DNA from: Lysobacterales bacterium
Lineage (GTDB): Bacteria > Pseudomonadota > Gammaproteobacteria > Xanthomonadales > Rhodanobacteraceae
Direction of reading: 5' to 3'
DNA length: 64,000 bases
Assembly (NCBI GenBank): GCA_021324945.1
Contig: JAJPID010000055.1
Coordinates: forward strand, 1 to 64,000
Positions 1 through 8,478 of the stretch are shown one piece after another. Both the position numbers and the translations under genes were made by a program. Position 1 is the stretch's first letter. Every line of letters begins with the position of its first letter. Below the pieces are notes generated by a model, which did not search any database, was not told the origin of the DNA, and saw only the letters and a list, made by a program, of their open reading frames with translations.

Positions 1-3000
1 AAACCCACCGCATTGGATTCATCGCCGCTGGCCACCGCATCGGTGCCCAACGCATTGCTGATCCGGCCCGTCGCCTGCGCACCGTAACCGAACGCGCTCG
101 ATCCGTAACCGGCATAACTACCGGAACCGACTGCCGTACCGAAATCGCCCGCAACCGACTCGCTGCCTATTGCAACCGAGAGATAGCCTGTCGCCTTCGC
201 ATTTGCACCGCCAGCAAAGCTGCGTACACCGGCTGCGGCGGTGCCATAGCCCACCGCAGAAGCGTCGAAGCCGGAAGCATTGGCGCGATTGCCTACTGCC
301 GTAGCATATTCGCCGCTGGCGGAGGACTGAGCTCCCAACGCCGTGCTGTACTTGCTGCTTGCGCGCGCGTTGCTGCCCAGCGCCGTGGCGGAACCCGAAT
401 ACTTGCCGCTGCCGCCGTTGGCATAGGCGTTGTTGCCGATGGCTATATCGTTCGTGCCGTTGGCGCTAGCATGAGTGCCCATCGCCACGCTGTAGTCGCC
501 GATCGCTTGCGCATGATCGCCGAAGGCCGAGGATTGCAGACCTTGCGCCGAGGCATAGTCGCCGCTGGCCAGACTGTTGTCGCCCACCGCGCTCGACTTG
601 TAGCCGAACGCTGATGCGTTCAGACCCGAAGCGCTGCTGTCTTGGCCCACGGCTGTACTGTTGTCCCCGCTGGCAACGGCGCCATCGCCGAAGGCACTGC
701 TGCTGGTACCTGAGGCCACCGTGTTCACGCCGATCGCGGTGCTGTAATCGCCAGTGGCCTGCGCGTTTTCGCCGAATGCGGAAGCGTTCGAGCCCGACGC
801 GTAGGCATTGCTGCCCACGGCCGTGCTGTAGGCACCTGAGGCCGAGGAGGTGTTTCCGACCGCTGTGGAATCGGTGCCGGTAGCGAAGGCGGAATAACCC
901 GAGGCCAAGCTCAAATCACCCGTCGCCTGAGCCAGCGAGCCGGATGCGGTCGAGCCTTGTCCCGAAGCTAGCGCATGTGATCCAAACGCGCTCGCATTGT
1001 AGTTTTGCGCGGAGGCATAAAAACCCATCGCGCTGCCGCCAGTACCAGCTGCAGTGGTGGTCGAGTGGAAGCCGACGGCAGTCGATTCGCTGCCATAGGA
1101 GTGCGCGCGCGGACCAATCGCCGAGGCGCCAAAGCCCGTAGAAATGCTGTCCTTGCCGAAGGCGCTGCTATCGGTGTTGGTTGCGGCTGCACGCAGGCCG
1201 AAGGCCACCGCGTAGTTGCCGCTGGCATTGCTGAAAGCGCCCGTCGACGTGGCCTGGATGCCAGCGGCGCCGGCCAGCACGCCCAAGGCGGTGCTTTCGA
1301 AACCAGCCGAATTGGCTTGCTGGCCGAGTGCGGTGGAGGCGTACCCCGAAGCGACCGAGTCGGTCCCGAGCGCGACCGCGAACGCGCCGGTGGACTGTGC
1401 ATTGAAGCCCAATGCGACATCGGACGTGTTGGTCGCCTGTGCACCACGACCGATCGCCGTACTGTAATTGCCGCTGGCTGTAGCGGTATCGCCAAAGGCG
1501 GAACTGTTGGAACCGCTGGCGATCGCACTGTAACCGCTCGCCGTGGAGTACCCGCCGCTGGCGCGACTGTTGGTGCCGAACGCCGAGGCCTGCGCGCCGT
1601 TGGCCAGCGATGCCGCACCGACCGCGGTGGCGCCCGTCGTGCTGGCGTTGGCGCGCTCGCCGAATGCCGAAGCGCTGGTTCCGCTAGCTATGCTGTATGC
1701 GCCTACTGCCGAGGCCCCCGGACCGGACGCAGTGCTAGTCAAACCGATTGCGGTGCTCTGCGCACCTGAAGCGTTGGCGAGCGTACCGCCCGCAAGACTT
1801 TCCCGCCCCGCCGCGTTGGCCAATACACCGAAAGCCTCCGATCCGTAGCCGCCCGCAGACGAACGATCTCCTACGGCCGTGCTGTAATTCCCGGCCGCGC
1901 TGGAATTGACGCCCAGCGCCACGGTGCGGGTACCGTACGCGACGCTTTGCGAACCGATCGCAATTGAGTTGGTGTTGGATGCTGCCGCATACCAGCCCAT
2001 CGCATCGCTGTGATAGCCGCTGGCGGTAGCGCGGTCGCCGATTGCGTTTGCGCTCTGGCCGCTGGCGGTGGAGAGATCGCCCAAGGCTGTGCTGAACAGA
2101 CCCGAGGCAATCGACCCACTCCCTATGGCGGTGGAAAGGGAATTGGAAGCGTTGGCGCGTTCACCGAAAGCACTGCTCTGGTAGCCCGTTGCCTGTGCGT
2201 GGTAACCCGATGCTGTACTTTGAAAGTTTGAAGCAACCGCGTTCTGCCCCAGCGCCGTGGCATCCGTATTGATCGCCTGCGCGCCGTCGCCCAGCGCAGT
2301 CGTCGAGCTGCCGTTGGCCACCGCACCATTGCCGATGGCGATCGAATTGGGCCCCGTCGCCGAGGCATATGTGCCGCTGCCGTTGACCTGGATGTAATCG
2401 TCGTTGAGCGTCGTGGCGAGCGCTGCATTCAACTGCGAAACATTGACCGCATCGTTCGGGCCGATGCCGTTCGCGACATTGGTGATGCGGCGATTGCCGG
2501 CCGTGCCGCCGCCGACCGATACGGTATTGGCCGCGCTCACCACCGAGTTGGCGCCCAGCGCCACGGAGTTGGCGAACGCACCAGTTACGGCCTTGTAGCC
2601 GATGGCGACGCTATTGATGGCGCCGGTGGAAGCGCCCATGCCGATCGCGGTCGAAAAGTTGAAGGAGCCGGTGCTGGCACCGAAGCCGACTGCCGTGGAA
2701 TCCGTACCGTTAGCGATCGCTCCATCACCGAAAGCGCTTGCGCCTGACCCATTCGCGTTCGCGGCGTAACCGAAAGCCGAGGAATCGGTGCCATTGGCGT
2801 GTGTGTTGTAGCCGAATGCGCTTGCGCGCGCACCGCTCGCGGTTGAGTTGACGCCGCAGCCGGTGGATTTCGCGCCGGTCGCGGTACCGGTCGCCGCGCA
2901 ATTGGTTCCCGCGAACGCCAGCGGCGCCGCAACGGCCAGCATCACCGCCATCGCAAGCTGCGCTAGGCGCGGTACCGCGCTGTGTCCTTCACCCGCCGAT

Positions 3001-3092
3001 CCACCGACGCTCTTGCAAGTGGCCAGTTCGGATGCGACCACCACTTGGTTGAGGGATTTGTTCCATACCAGGCTATAAATCTTCTTGTTCAT
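1..3092 (-). CDS. Trimeric autotransporter adhesin (YadA/Hia type), N-terminal part
   Basis: A single uninterrupted minus-strand frame of 1030 codons starts at ATG 3092 and runs off the left edge. The N-terminus MNKKIYSLVWNKSLNQVVVA is a textbook extended signal peptide (ESPR) of type V secretion, followed by a hydrophobic core ending near AAPLAFA (about residue 62). Almost all the rest is a 14-residue head repeat with a small-AhG core (for example STAIGSGSIASG), repeated dozens of times with a 42-nt period. Around residues 200-222 a neck motif, RRITNVANGI then DAVNVSQLN, interrupts the heads. The C-terminal stalk and four-strand membrane anchor lie outside the window. The family forms homotrimeric surface fibres that bind host or abiotic surfaces. 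The complementary strand is also open over long stretches, but only this frame has the signal peptide and repeat logic. Confidence 0.93.
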   Translation of the reverse strand, partial: MNKKIYSLVWNKSLNQVVVASELATCKSVGGSAGEGHSAVPRLAQLAMAVMLAVAAPLAFAGTNCAATGTATGAKSTGCGVNSTASGARASAFGYNTHANGTDSSAFGYAANANGSGASAFGDGAIANGTDSTAVGFGASTGSFNFSTAIGMGASTGAINSVAIGYKAVTGAFANSVALGANSVVSAANTVSVGGGTAGNRRITNVANGIGPNDAVNVSQLNAALATTLNDDYIQVNGSGTYASATGPNSIAIGNGAVANGSSTTALGDGAQAINTDATALGQNAVASNFQSTASGYHAQATGYQSSAFGERANASNSLSTAIGSGSIASGLFSTALGDLSTASGQSANAIGDRATASGYHSDAMGWYAAASNTNSIAIGSQSVAYGTRTVALGVNSSAAGNYSTAVGDRSSAGGYGSEAFGVLANAAGRESLAGGTLANASGAQSTAIGLTSTASGPGASAVGAYSIASGTSASAFGERANASTTGATAVGAASLANGAQASAFGTNSRASGGYSTASGYSAIASGSNSSAFGDTATASGNYSTAIGRGAQATNTSDVALGFNAQSTGAFAVALGTDSVASGYASTALGQQANSAGFESTALGVLAGAAGIQATSTGAFSNASGNYAVAFGLRAAATNTDSSAFGKDSISTGFGASAIGPRAHSYGSESTAVGFHSTTTAAGTGGSAMGFYASAQNYNASAFGSHALASGQGSTASGSLAQATGDLSLASGYSAFATGTDSTAVGNTSSASGAYSTAVGSNAYASGSNASAFGENAQATGDYSTAIGVNTVASGTSSSAFGDGAVASGDNSTAVGQDSSASGLNASAFGYKSSAVGDNSLASGDYASAQGLQSSAFGDHAQAIGDYSVAMGTHASANGTNDIAIGNNAYANGGSGKYSGSATALGSNARASSKYSTALGAQSSASGEYATAVGNRANASGFDASAVGYGTAAAGVRSFAGGANAKATGYLSVAIGSESVAGDFGTAVGSGSYAGYGSSAFGYGAQATGRISNALGTDAVASGDESNAVG

Positions 3093-3515
3093 GATCGGCT
3101 CTCAGGTGAGATTGGATGGATCGCTGGAACTGCGCGAACGGTGGACACGGCAACGCGGGCCCGCGGCCGGCGTCTGCGTGAATGCTGAGAAACATCGAAA
3201 GCGCGCGGAACCCGTGCGCGCGTAATCAGATATCGACATGCAGCGGGCCCCCTGAGCCCATTGCAAACATGCGGATGGCGGACGCGAAACGCCCACCGGC
3301 CCCGGATTGATGCGACTTCTGTAAACGCATCGCCCCCCCTTTCTTCGCTTGCCGGCTTCCTTGCCGCAAACTGAACCGCAGTTGGCGAGCGTAGCAAAAG
3401 AGTGACGGCGATCACAACCTTGCATTGCAGCATGCGGAGAAGGTCAAGCCCGGCGAGGGTTGCAGCGGGGACGACAACGAACGCACCCGTATGGCTGGGT
3501 TGTGGAGCGTGTCGC
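3093..3515. other. Intergenic region upstream of the adhesin
   Basis: These 423 bp separate the adhesin start from the 3' end of tatD, both read on the minus strand, so they must hold the adhesin promoter and leader. A weak purine-rich ribosome binding sequence (CTGAGAG) lies just before ATG 3092. I found no convincing -35/-10 pair, no small gene with a good start and no strong terminator. The length suggests a long untranslated leader, which would suit post-transcriptional control of an adhesin, but that is inference. Confidence 0.4.
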
Positions 3516-4313
3516 TCAGGCCGGCTCGGTCAACCCGAAAAATGTGCGCGCCGCGGCGGCGGCGTGCGAGGCCGTCATTCTGGCCAGCTCATTGCGATCG
3601 TGCGCTACTTCTTCGCAGATGTGCGCGAGGTACATCGGCTCGTTGCGGCGATGCGATGGCTGTGGGCGCACCGTGCGCGGCAGCAAATAGGGCGCGTCGG
3701 TTTCCAGCAGCAGACGGTGGGGCGGAATCTCGCGCACTAGTTCGCGCAGGTGCGTGCCGCGACGCTCGTCGCAGATCCAGCCCGTGATGCCAATGTGGCA
3801 ATCGAGATCGAGATAATCATGCAGGGCTTCGCGTGTACCGGTGAAGCAATGCACGACCGCCGCGGGAACATTGTCGCGCGCGGTTTTCAACAGTGCGAAA
3901 AAATCGGCGTGCGCATCGCGCTGGTGCAGGAACAGCGGTTTGCCGGTTTCCACCGCGATGACGAGTTGCTTCTCGAACGCGGCGAGCTGCGCCGCGCGCG
4001 GCGAGTAGTTGCGGTGATAGTCCAGTCCCGTCTCGCCCACCGCCTTCACTTCCGGCTCGCGTTGCAAAGCGCGCAGCAGCGCGTCGGTATCGGCGTCGTA
4101 TTCGCTGGCGTGGTGCGGATGCACACCGGCGGTGGCGAACAGAAAACCCGGATGCGCGCGCGCCAACTCGAGTGCGTGTTCACTGCCTGCTTTCGAGGCG
4201 CCGGTGACGACGATCTGCTCGATACCGTGCTGTTTCGCCCGCGCCAGCACCGCATCGAGATCATGGCGGAAGGATTCGTGCGTGAGATTGGCGCCGATGT
4301 CGATGAGGTGCAT
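3516..4313 (-). CDS. tatD: TatD family metal-dependent DNase
   Basis: 265 residues. The protein follows E. coli TatD closely from end to end: MHLIDIGANLTHESF at the N-terminus, GVHPHH near residue 65, VGETGLDYHR near 95, a HQRDA metal-ligand segment near 128, VHCFTGT near 153, GITGWICDERRG near 175 and LLLETDAPYLLPR near 205. Members are TIM-barrel amidohydrolase-fold enzymes with 3'-5' exonuclease activity on DNA and RNA, linked to oxidative DNA repair and nucleic acid turnover in the cytoplasm. The start at ATG 4313 was chosen because it places the conserved DIGANL motif at residue 5. An upstream start at 4412 would add 33 unconserved residues and overlap hrpB. Confidence 0.93.
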   Translation of the reverse strand: MHLIDIGANLTHESFRHDLDAVLARAKQHGIEQIVVTGASKAGSEHALELARAHPGFLFATAGVHPHHASEYDADTDALLRALQREPEVKAVGETGLDYHRNYSPRAAQLAAFEKQLVIAVETGKPLFLHQRDAHADFFALLKTARDNVPAAVVHCFTGTREALHDYLDLDCHIGITGWICDERRGTHLRELVREIPPHRLLLETDAPYLLPRTVRPQPSHRRNEPMYLAHICEEVAHDRNELARMTASHAAAAARTFFGLTEPA

Positions 4314-4378
4314 TTGCGAATTGTAGAAGCGAGCCCGCTCGCGACCAAAAGCATGCCGGTCGCCTGCGCGCAGCCTCC

Positions 4379-4384
4379 TACAAT
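4379..4384 (+). promoter_or_regulatory. Candidate -10 element for hrpB, leaderless arrangement
   Basis: TACAAT lies exactly 12 nt before the hrpB ATG at 4391, which would put the transcription start on or next to the A of the start codon. There is no purine-rich ribosome binding sequence between the two. No good -35 hexamer is visible. The same geometry occurs upstream of the SDR gene at 34163. Confidence 0.4.
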
Positions 4385-4390
4385 GGCGCG

Positions 4391-6895
4391 ATGTCATCGT
4401 CGGATCTCGCATTCCCCATTGCGCCGCTGCTGCCGTCGATCCGCACGTCGCTGCGCGATCATCCGCGCCTGGTGCTGGAAGCGCCGCCCGGTGCGGGCAA
4501 AACGACGCAGGTGCCGCCGGCGTTGTTGGACGAACCCTGGTTGCAGGGACGCAAGATCGTGATGCTGGAGCCGCGCCGCATCGCCGCGCGCGCGGCGGCG
4601 GAGTTCATGGCGAGCGCGCTCGGCGAAGCGGTCGGACAAACGATCGGCTATCGCATTCGTTTCGAATCGCGCGTCTCGACACAGACGCGCATCGAGGTGG
4701 TCACCGAGGGCATCCTGACGCGCATGTTGCAGGAGGATCCGGAATTGTCCGGCATCGGCGCGATCCTGTTCGACGAATTCCACGAGCGGCATCTGCAAGG
4801 CGATCTCGGAGCGGTGCTGGCGCTGGACGTGCAGACATCGCTTAGTCCCGACCTTCGCCTCGTGATCATGTCGGCCACGCTGGAAGGCGAGCGCGTCGCA
4901 CAGTGGTTCGATGCGCCCGTGATCCGCAGCGAAGGCCGTACGTTTCCCGTGCGCATCGAACATCCGCCGCTGCGGCGCGATAAAGATGATGTCTCGCATT
5001 TGCGCCGAGCGATCGAACAAGGGCTGCACGAAACCGATGGCGACGTGCTGGTGTTTTTGCCGGGCATGCGGGAGATCGCGCGCGCGCGACGCGTGTTGCG
5101 CGAAACGTTGCAGACCAAGTCGATAGAAGTCTTGCCGCTGCACGGCGAACTCTCGCTCGCCGAACAGCACGCCGCGTTGTCTCCGGCGGATGGCGGCGTT
5201 CGTCGCGTGATCCTGGCCACCAACGTCGCCGAATCCAGCGTCACGCTCCCGGGGATCCGGGCGGTGGTGGATTCCGGACAAGCGCGCGAACCGCGCTTCG
5301 ATCCGAATTCCGGTTTCACGCGCTTGCAGACCGTCAACATCTCGCAAGCCTCGGCCGATCAGCGTGCAGGACGCGCAGGGCGCGTGGCGCCCGGTGTGGC
5401 TTACCGATTGTGGCCGCAATCGCTACGCTTGGAGCCTTCACGTCCGCCGGAGATCGCCCAGGCGGAATTGTCATCGCTCGCGCTGGAGCTCGCCGCGTGG
5501 GGCGTTGGCGAGAACGCTGGCAATGCATTGCGGTGGTTGGATCCACCGCCTACCGGCGCGCTGGCGCAAGCGCGCGAGTTGCTGCAACGACTTGGCGCGC
5601 TAGACGGGCATCTGCGCATTACGCAACTCGGGCGCGCGATGCTGCAATTGGGCGCGCAGCCGCGCCTGGCGGCCGCCGCATTGCGTGCGCCGGAAACGCA
5701 ACGCGCCCTGATCGCCGATCTGCTCGCGTTGCTGGAAGCACGCTCGCCGCTGCGTGGCGCATTCAATGACGACCTGCGCGCGCAGCTCGCCGCGTTGCAT
5801 ATCTGGAGAGACGGCAACATTCGGGCATCCAACGCGGATGCAGGCGTGCTTGGGGCAATCGAACACAGCGCGCGCGGTTGGCGCAAGCGGCTGAAGGTTC
5901 GCAGCGCGCCCAGCGGCGTGCCGGACGCGCTCTCCGCAGGCAATCTGCTGCTGCATGCGTTTCCCGACCGCGTGGCAAAACAGGACGAACGCGATCCGCG
6001 CCGCTATCTGCTCGCCAATGGACGCGGCGCGCGGCTGCACGAGGAGTCCGCGTTGCTGGGTGAGCCGTGGCTGGTGATCGTGGAGGCGCGCTTCGACGCG
6101 CGCAACAGTCTGGTCTTGAATGCGGCGCCGTTCGATCCGGCACTGCTGGCGCGCGATTTTCCACAGCGCTTCGTGAGCGAACGCGTGTCGCGCTGGAACG
6201 AAACGTGTGAGAGGGCCGAAGCGTTCGAAGAAGCACGCTTCGATGCGATCGTGCTGTCGCGCCGGGCCGTCGCGGTTTCATCCGAAGACGCGCTGCCCGC
6301 GCTGTTGTCGCACATTCGCGCGCGCGGTTTGCAGACGTTGCCGTGGTCGGATGCATTGCTACACCTGCGCGCGCGCGTGGCGTGGTTGCGCAAAACCATG
6401 CCGGAAACGAATCTGCCCGATGTTTCCGACGCCGACTTGCTCGACTCGCTTGAACACTGGCTCGCGCCTGCTTTGCACGGAAAACGCAAACTCGATGGGT
6501 TGTCGCCGTCAGACGTGTCCGAGGCATTCCTCTCGCTGCTCGACTGGCCGCAACGCAGAACGCTGGACGAGCACGCGCCGGGGGCGATCACCGTGCCGAG
6601 CGGAATGACTCGCCGCATCGAGTACACGGATGGCGGCCCCGTGCTCGCGGTAAAGTTGCAGGAGCTGTTCGGACTGGCCGACACGCCGCGCGTCGCCAAT
6701 GGCCGCGTGCCGGTGACCTTGCATCTGTTGTCGCCCGCTGGACGGCCGATCCAGGTCACGCAGGATCTGCGCAGCTTCTGGGAACGCACCTACCCCGAGG
6801 TGAAAAAGGAATTGAAAGGCCGCTATCCGAAGCACCCGTGGCCGGACGATCCCTGGAGCGCGGTGGCGACGCACCGAGCCAAGCCGCGGCGATAG
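4391..6895 (+). CDS. hrpB: ATP-dependent helicase HrpB
   Basis: 834 residues, close to the usual 810-840 for HrpB. Superfamily 2 DEAH-type helicase. Walker A APPGAGKT lies at residues 31-38, the motif II variant DEFH near 128 (LFDEFHERHLQGDL), motif III SATLEG near 160, and motif VI QRAGRAGR near 327. The helicase-associated domain follows, then the long HrpB-specific C-terminal region ending in the family's conserved HPWPDDPWSA segment. It is predicted to unwind RNA or ribonucleoprotein in the cytoplasm. In some bacteria HrpB loss affects mRNA handling and adhesion, but its exact substrate is not established. It is divergent from tatD and its start lies just after a TACAAT element. No frameshift is seen. 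Confidence 0.95.
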   Translation: MSSSDLAFPIAPLLPSIRTSLRDHPRLVLEAPPGAGKTTQVPPALLDEPWLQGRKIVMLEPRRIAARAAAEFMASALGEAVGQTIGYRIRFESRVSTQTRIEVVTEGILTRMLQEDPELSGIGAILFDEFHERHLQGDLGAVLALDVQTSLSPDLRLVIMSATLEGERVAQWFDAPVIRSEGRTFPVRIEHPPLRRDKDDVSHLRRAIEQGLHETDGDVLVFLPGMREIARARRVLRETLQTKSIEVLPLHGELSLAEQHAALSPADGGVRRVILATNVAESSVTLPGIRAVVDSGQAREPRFDPNSGFTRLQTVNISQASADQRAGRAGRVAPGVAYRLWPQSLRLEPSRPPEIAQAELSSLALELAAWGVGENAGNALRWLDPPPTGALAQARELLQRLGALDGHLRITQLGRAMLQLGAQPRLAAAALRAPETQRALIADLLALLEARSPLRGAFNDDLRAQLAALHIWRDGNIRASNADAGVLGAIEHSARGWRKRLKVRSAPSGVPDALSAGNLLLHAFPDRVAKQDERDPRRYLLANGRGARLHEESALLGEPWLVIVEARFDARNSLVLNAAPFDPALLARDFPQRFVSERVSRWNETCERAEAFEEARFDAIVLSRRAVAVSSEDALPALLSHIRARGLQTLPWSDALLHLRARVAWLRKTMPETNLPDVSDADLLDSLEHWLAPALHGKRKLDGLSPSDVSEAFLSLLDWPQRRTLDEHAPGAITVPSGMTRRIEYTDGGPVLAVKLQELFGLADTPRVANGRVPVTLHLLSPAGRPIQVTQDLRSFWERTYPEVKKELKGRYPKHPWPDDPWSAVATHRAKPRR

Positions 6896-6902
6896 CCGCA
6901 CG

Positions 6903-8315
6903 TCACTTTTCTGCAGCGGCAGGCAACGCAGCCGGCGAGCGCGCGAAACTCCCCGCATCGCCCGGGAATTCCACCGGACTCTCCCAGCCATCTTGGCTGA
7001 CGGCCGACACACCGAAGAAATAATCGTCGACGTTGATGCCTTTCAACACGACGGCGGTCGCGCCGCCGGCGTCATAGGAATGCTGCCATTGCGGCGCGGT
7101 GGTTTCGCGCCACCACACTTTATATGTGGCCGCGTCGGGCGAAGGCCTCCATGAAACCGTGGTGTCATAGGCCACCGCGCCTTTGATTTGCACATCCGAC
7201 GGCGGCATCGGCGCCATCGCCATCGCAGCCATCGTGATCGCGTTCACGCGCGTGACGTTCGCGAGGTAATCGAAATCCACGTGGTCGATCGTGTCGCCGT
7301 AGTGGATGCCGTTCTCCACGCGGACATCCTGGTGCTGGTGCGTGTAGTCCTCCTGCGATTCGGTGACGCGCACCGCCGGATAACCTTGCTCGAGGAACGC
7401 GACTTGATCGCCGCCGCGGCCGTAGCGGTCGGTGCGATAGACCATGCGCACGTGGAAATCGTCGAGATAGCTGTCGGCCAGCGCCTGCATGTAACGCGCG
7501 ATATTGCGCGAGGGCGAATCCACCTCGCCCCCGTGATAGCGGCGGTACGCCGCCTGCTCCAGCGTTTCGTTGCTCTTGGTGCCCTCGGAGAACACGCGCA
7601 CGGTGTGCGGATCGTATTGGCCGTCGCCGCCGCGCGGGCTGCCGACGATGTCGTTGTTGAGGTCGGCTTCCACCTTCCAGCCGTGATCGACCGCGTATTG
7701 CGCGATGACTTTGCCGCCGTACAAACCTTGTTCTTCTCCGGAATCGGCCGAATACACCAGGGTGGCCGCGAACTTGTAGTGGCTCAGCACGCGCGCGGCT
7801 TCGATCAGCGCCGATACGCCCGATGCATCGTCGTCCGCGCCGGGCGCATCGCCGGTGGCGTCCATGACATCGCTGCGCCGTGAATCCAGATGCCCGGTAA
7901 TGACGATCACGCGGTCTGGGTCCCTCTGTCCACGCTGGATCGCCACGACGTCCATCACTTCCACGCCGTTCTTTGGGGTGCGTTCGCCGGTGAACACTTT
8001 CGAAGGCGTGACCACTTCGATGCAGCCGCCGCAACCTTTGGAAATTTCTTCGAACCGGGACTTCACCCAGCGCCGCGCGGCGCCGATGCCGCGTGTGTCG
8101 GATTGGGTATCCGACAAGGTGCTGCGCGTGCCGAAGCCGACGAGTTTGGCATCGATGTCATGAAGTTCCTTCGCCGATACCGCCTGCGCGATAGCGCGCA
8201 ATTCCGGATGCGCATTCGACGGCGGTGGATTGAATGATGGCGCGCCGGCGAGCGCGGGCAATGCGGCTGCCATCGTGATCGCAATGGGCCATTTCTGGAA
8301 TCGAATCGTGCGCAT
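6903..8315 (-). CDS. Secreted M28 family zinc peptidase with C-terminal Fn3-like domain
   Basis: 470 residues. Start ATG 8315 is preceded by AAGGAAA and opens a Sec signal peptide (MRTIRFQKWPIAITMAAALP then ALAGA). The M28 catalytic domain shows the co-catalytic zinc ligands in order: TGHLDS (His), GADDDASG (bridging Asp), SGEEQGLYG (Glu pair, catalytic base), the DLNNDIVGS Asp, and a late QHQD His. After about residue 380 a beta-sandwich resembling fibronectin type III follows (VSWRPSPDAATYKVWWRET), a common add-on in exported M28 enzymes. It probably acts as an aminopeptidase in the periplasm or outside the cell. It is transcribed away from a second M28 gene at 8479. Substrate preference cannot be read from the sequence. 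Confidence 0.9.
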   Translation of the reverse strand: MRTIRFQKWPIAITMAAALPALAGAPSFNPPPSNAHPELRAIAQAVSAKELHDIDAKLVGFGTRSTLSDTQSDTRGIGAARRWVKSRFEEISKGCGGCIEVVTPSKVFTGERTPKNGVEVMDVVAIQRGQRDPDRVIVITGHLDSRRSDVMDATGDAPGADDDASGVSALIEAARVLSHYKFAATLVYSADSGEEQGLYGGKVIAQYAVDHGWKVEADLNNDIVGSPRGGDGQYDPHTVRVFSEGTKSNETLEQAAYRRYHGGEVDSPSRNIARYMQALADSYLDDFHVRMVYRTDRYGRGGDQVAFLEQGYPAVRVTESQEDYTHQHQDVRVENGIHYGDTIDHVDFDYLANVTRVNAITMAAMAMAPMPPSDVQIKGAVAYDTTVSWRPSPDAATYKVWWRETTAPQWQHSYDAGGATAVVLKGINVDDYFFGVSAVSQDGWESPVEFPGDAGSFARSPAALPAAAEK

Positions 8316-8478
8316 GGCGTTTCCTTGCAGCGGATCACGCAAGCCTAATCCTTTGCCGCGCGCTGTGCAGGCGAAATCATCCAGGACTTTCGTCATACGT
8401 GCGCCGCAGCATGCTGCGCGCGCGCCAAGGCTCTAGACTGGTGCTTTTCCGCAATTGCGTCTTTGCAAGGAGTGCCTC

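Noticed and set aside
1005-1769. Long plus-strand frame of 254 codons opposite the adhesin
   Set aside because: It is a by-product of the 42-nt repeat of the adhesin on the minus strand; it has no signal or family features.
1-3000. Repeats that superficially resemble a CRISPR array
   Set aside because: Period is 42 nt with coding-type variation and a continuous protein frame; no constant repeat with unique spacers.
4314-4412. Upstream extension of tatD to ATG 4412
   Set aside because: Adds 33 unconserved residues and overlaps the start of divergent hrpB; the TatD family begins at MHLIDIGANL.
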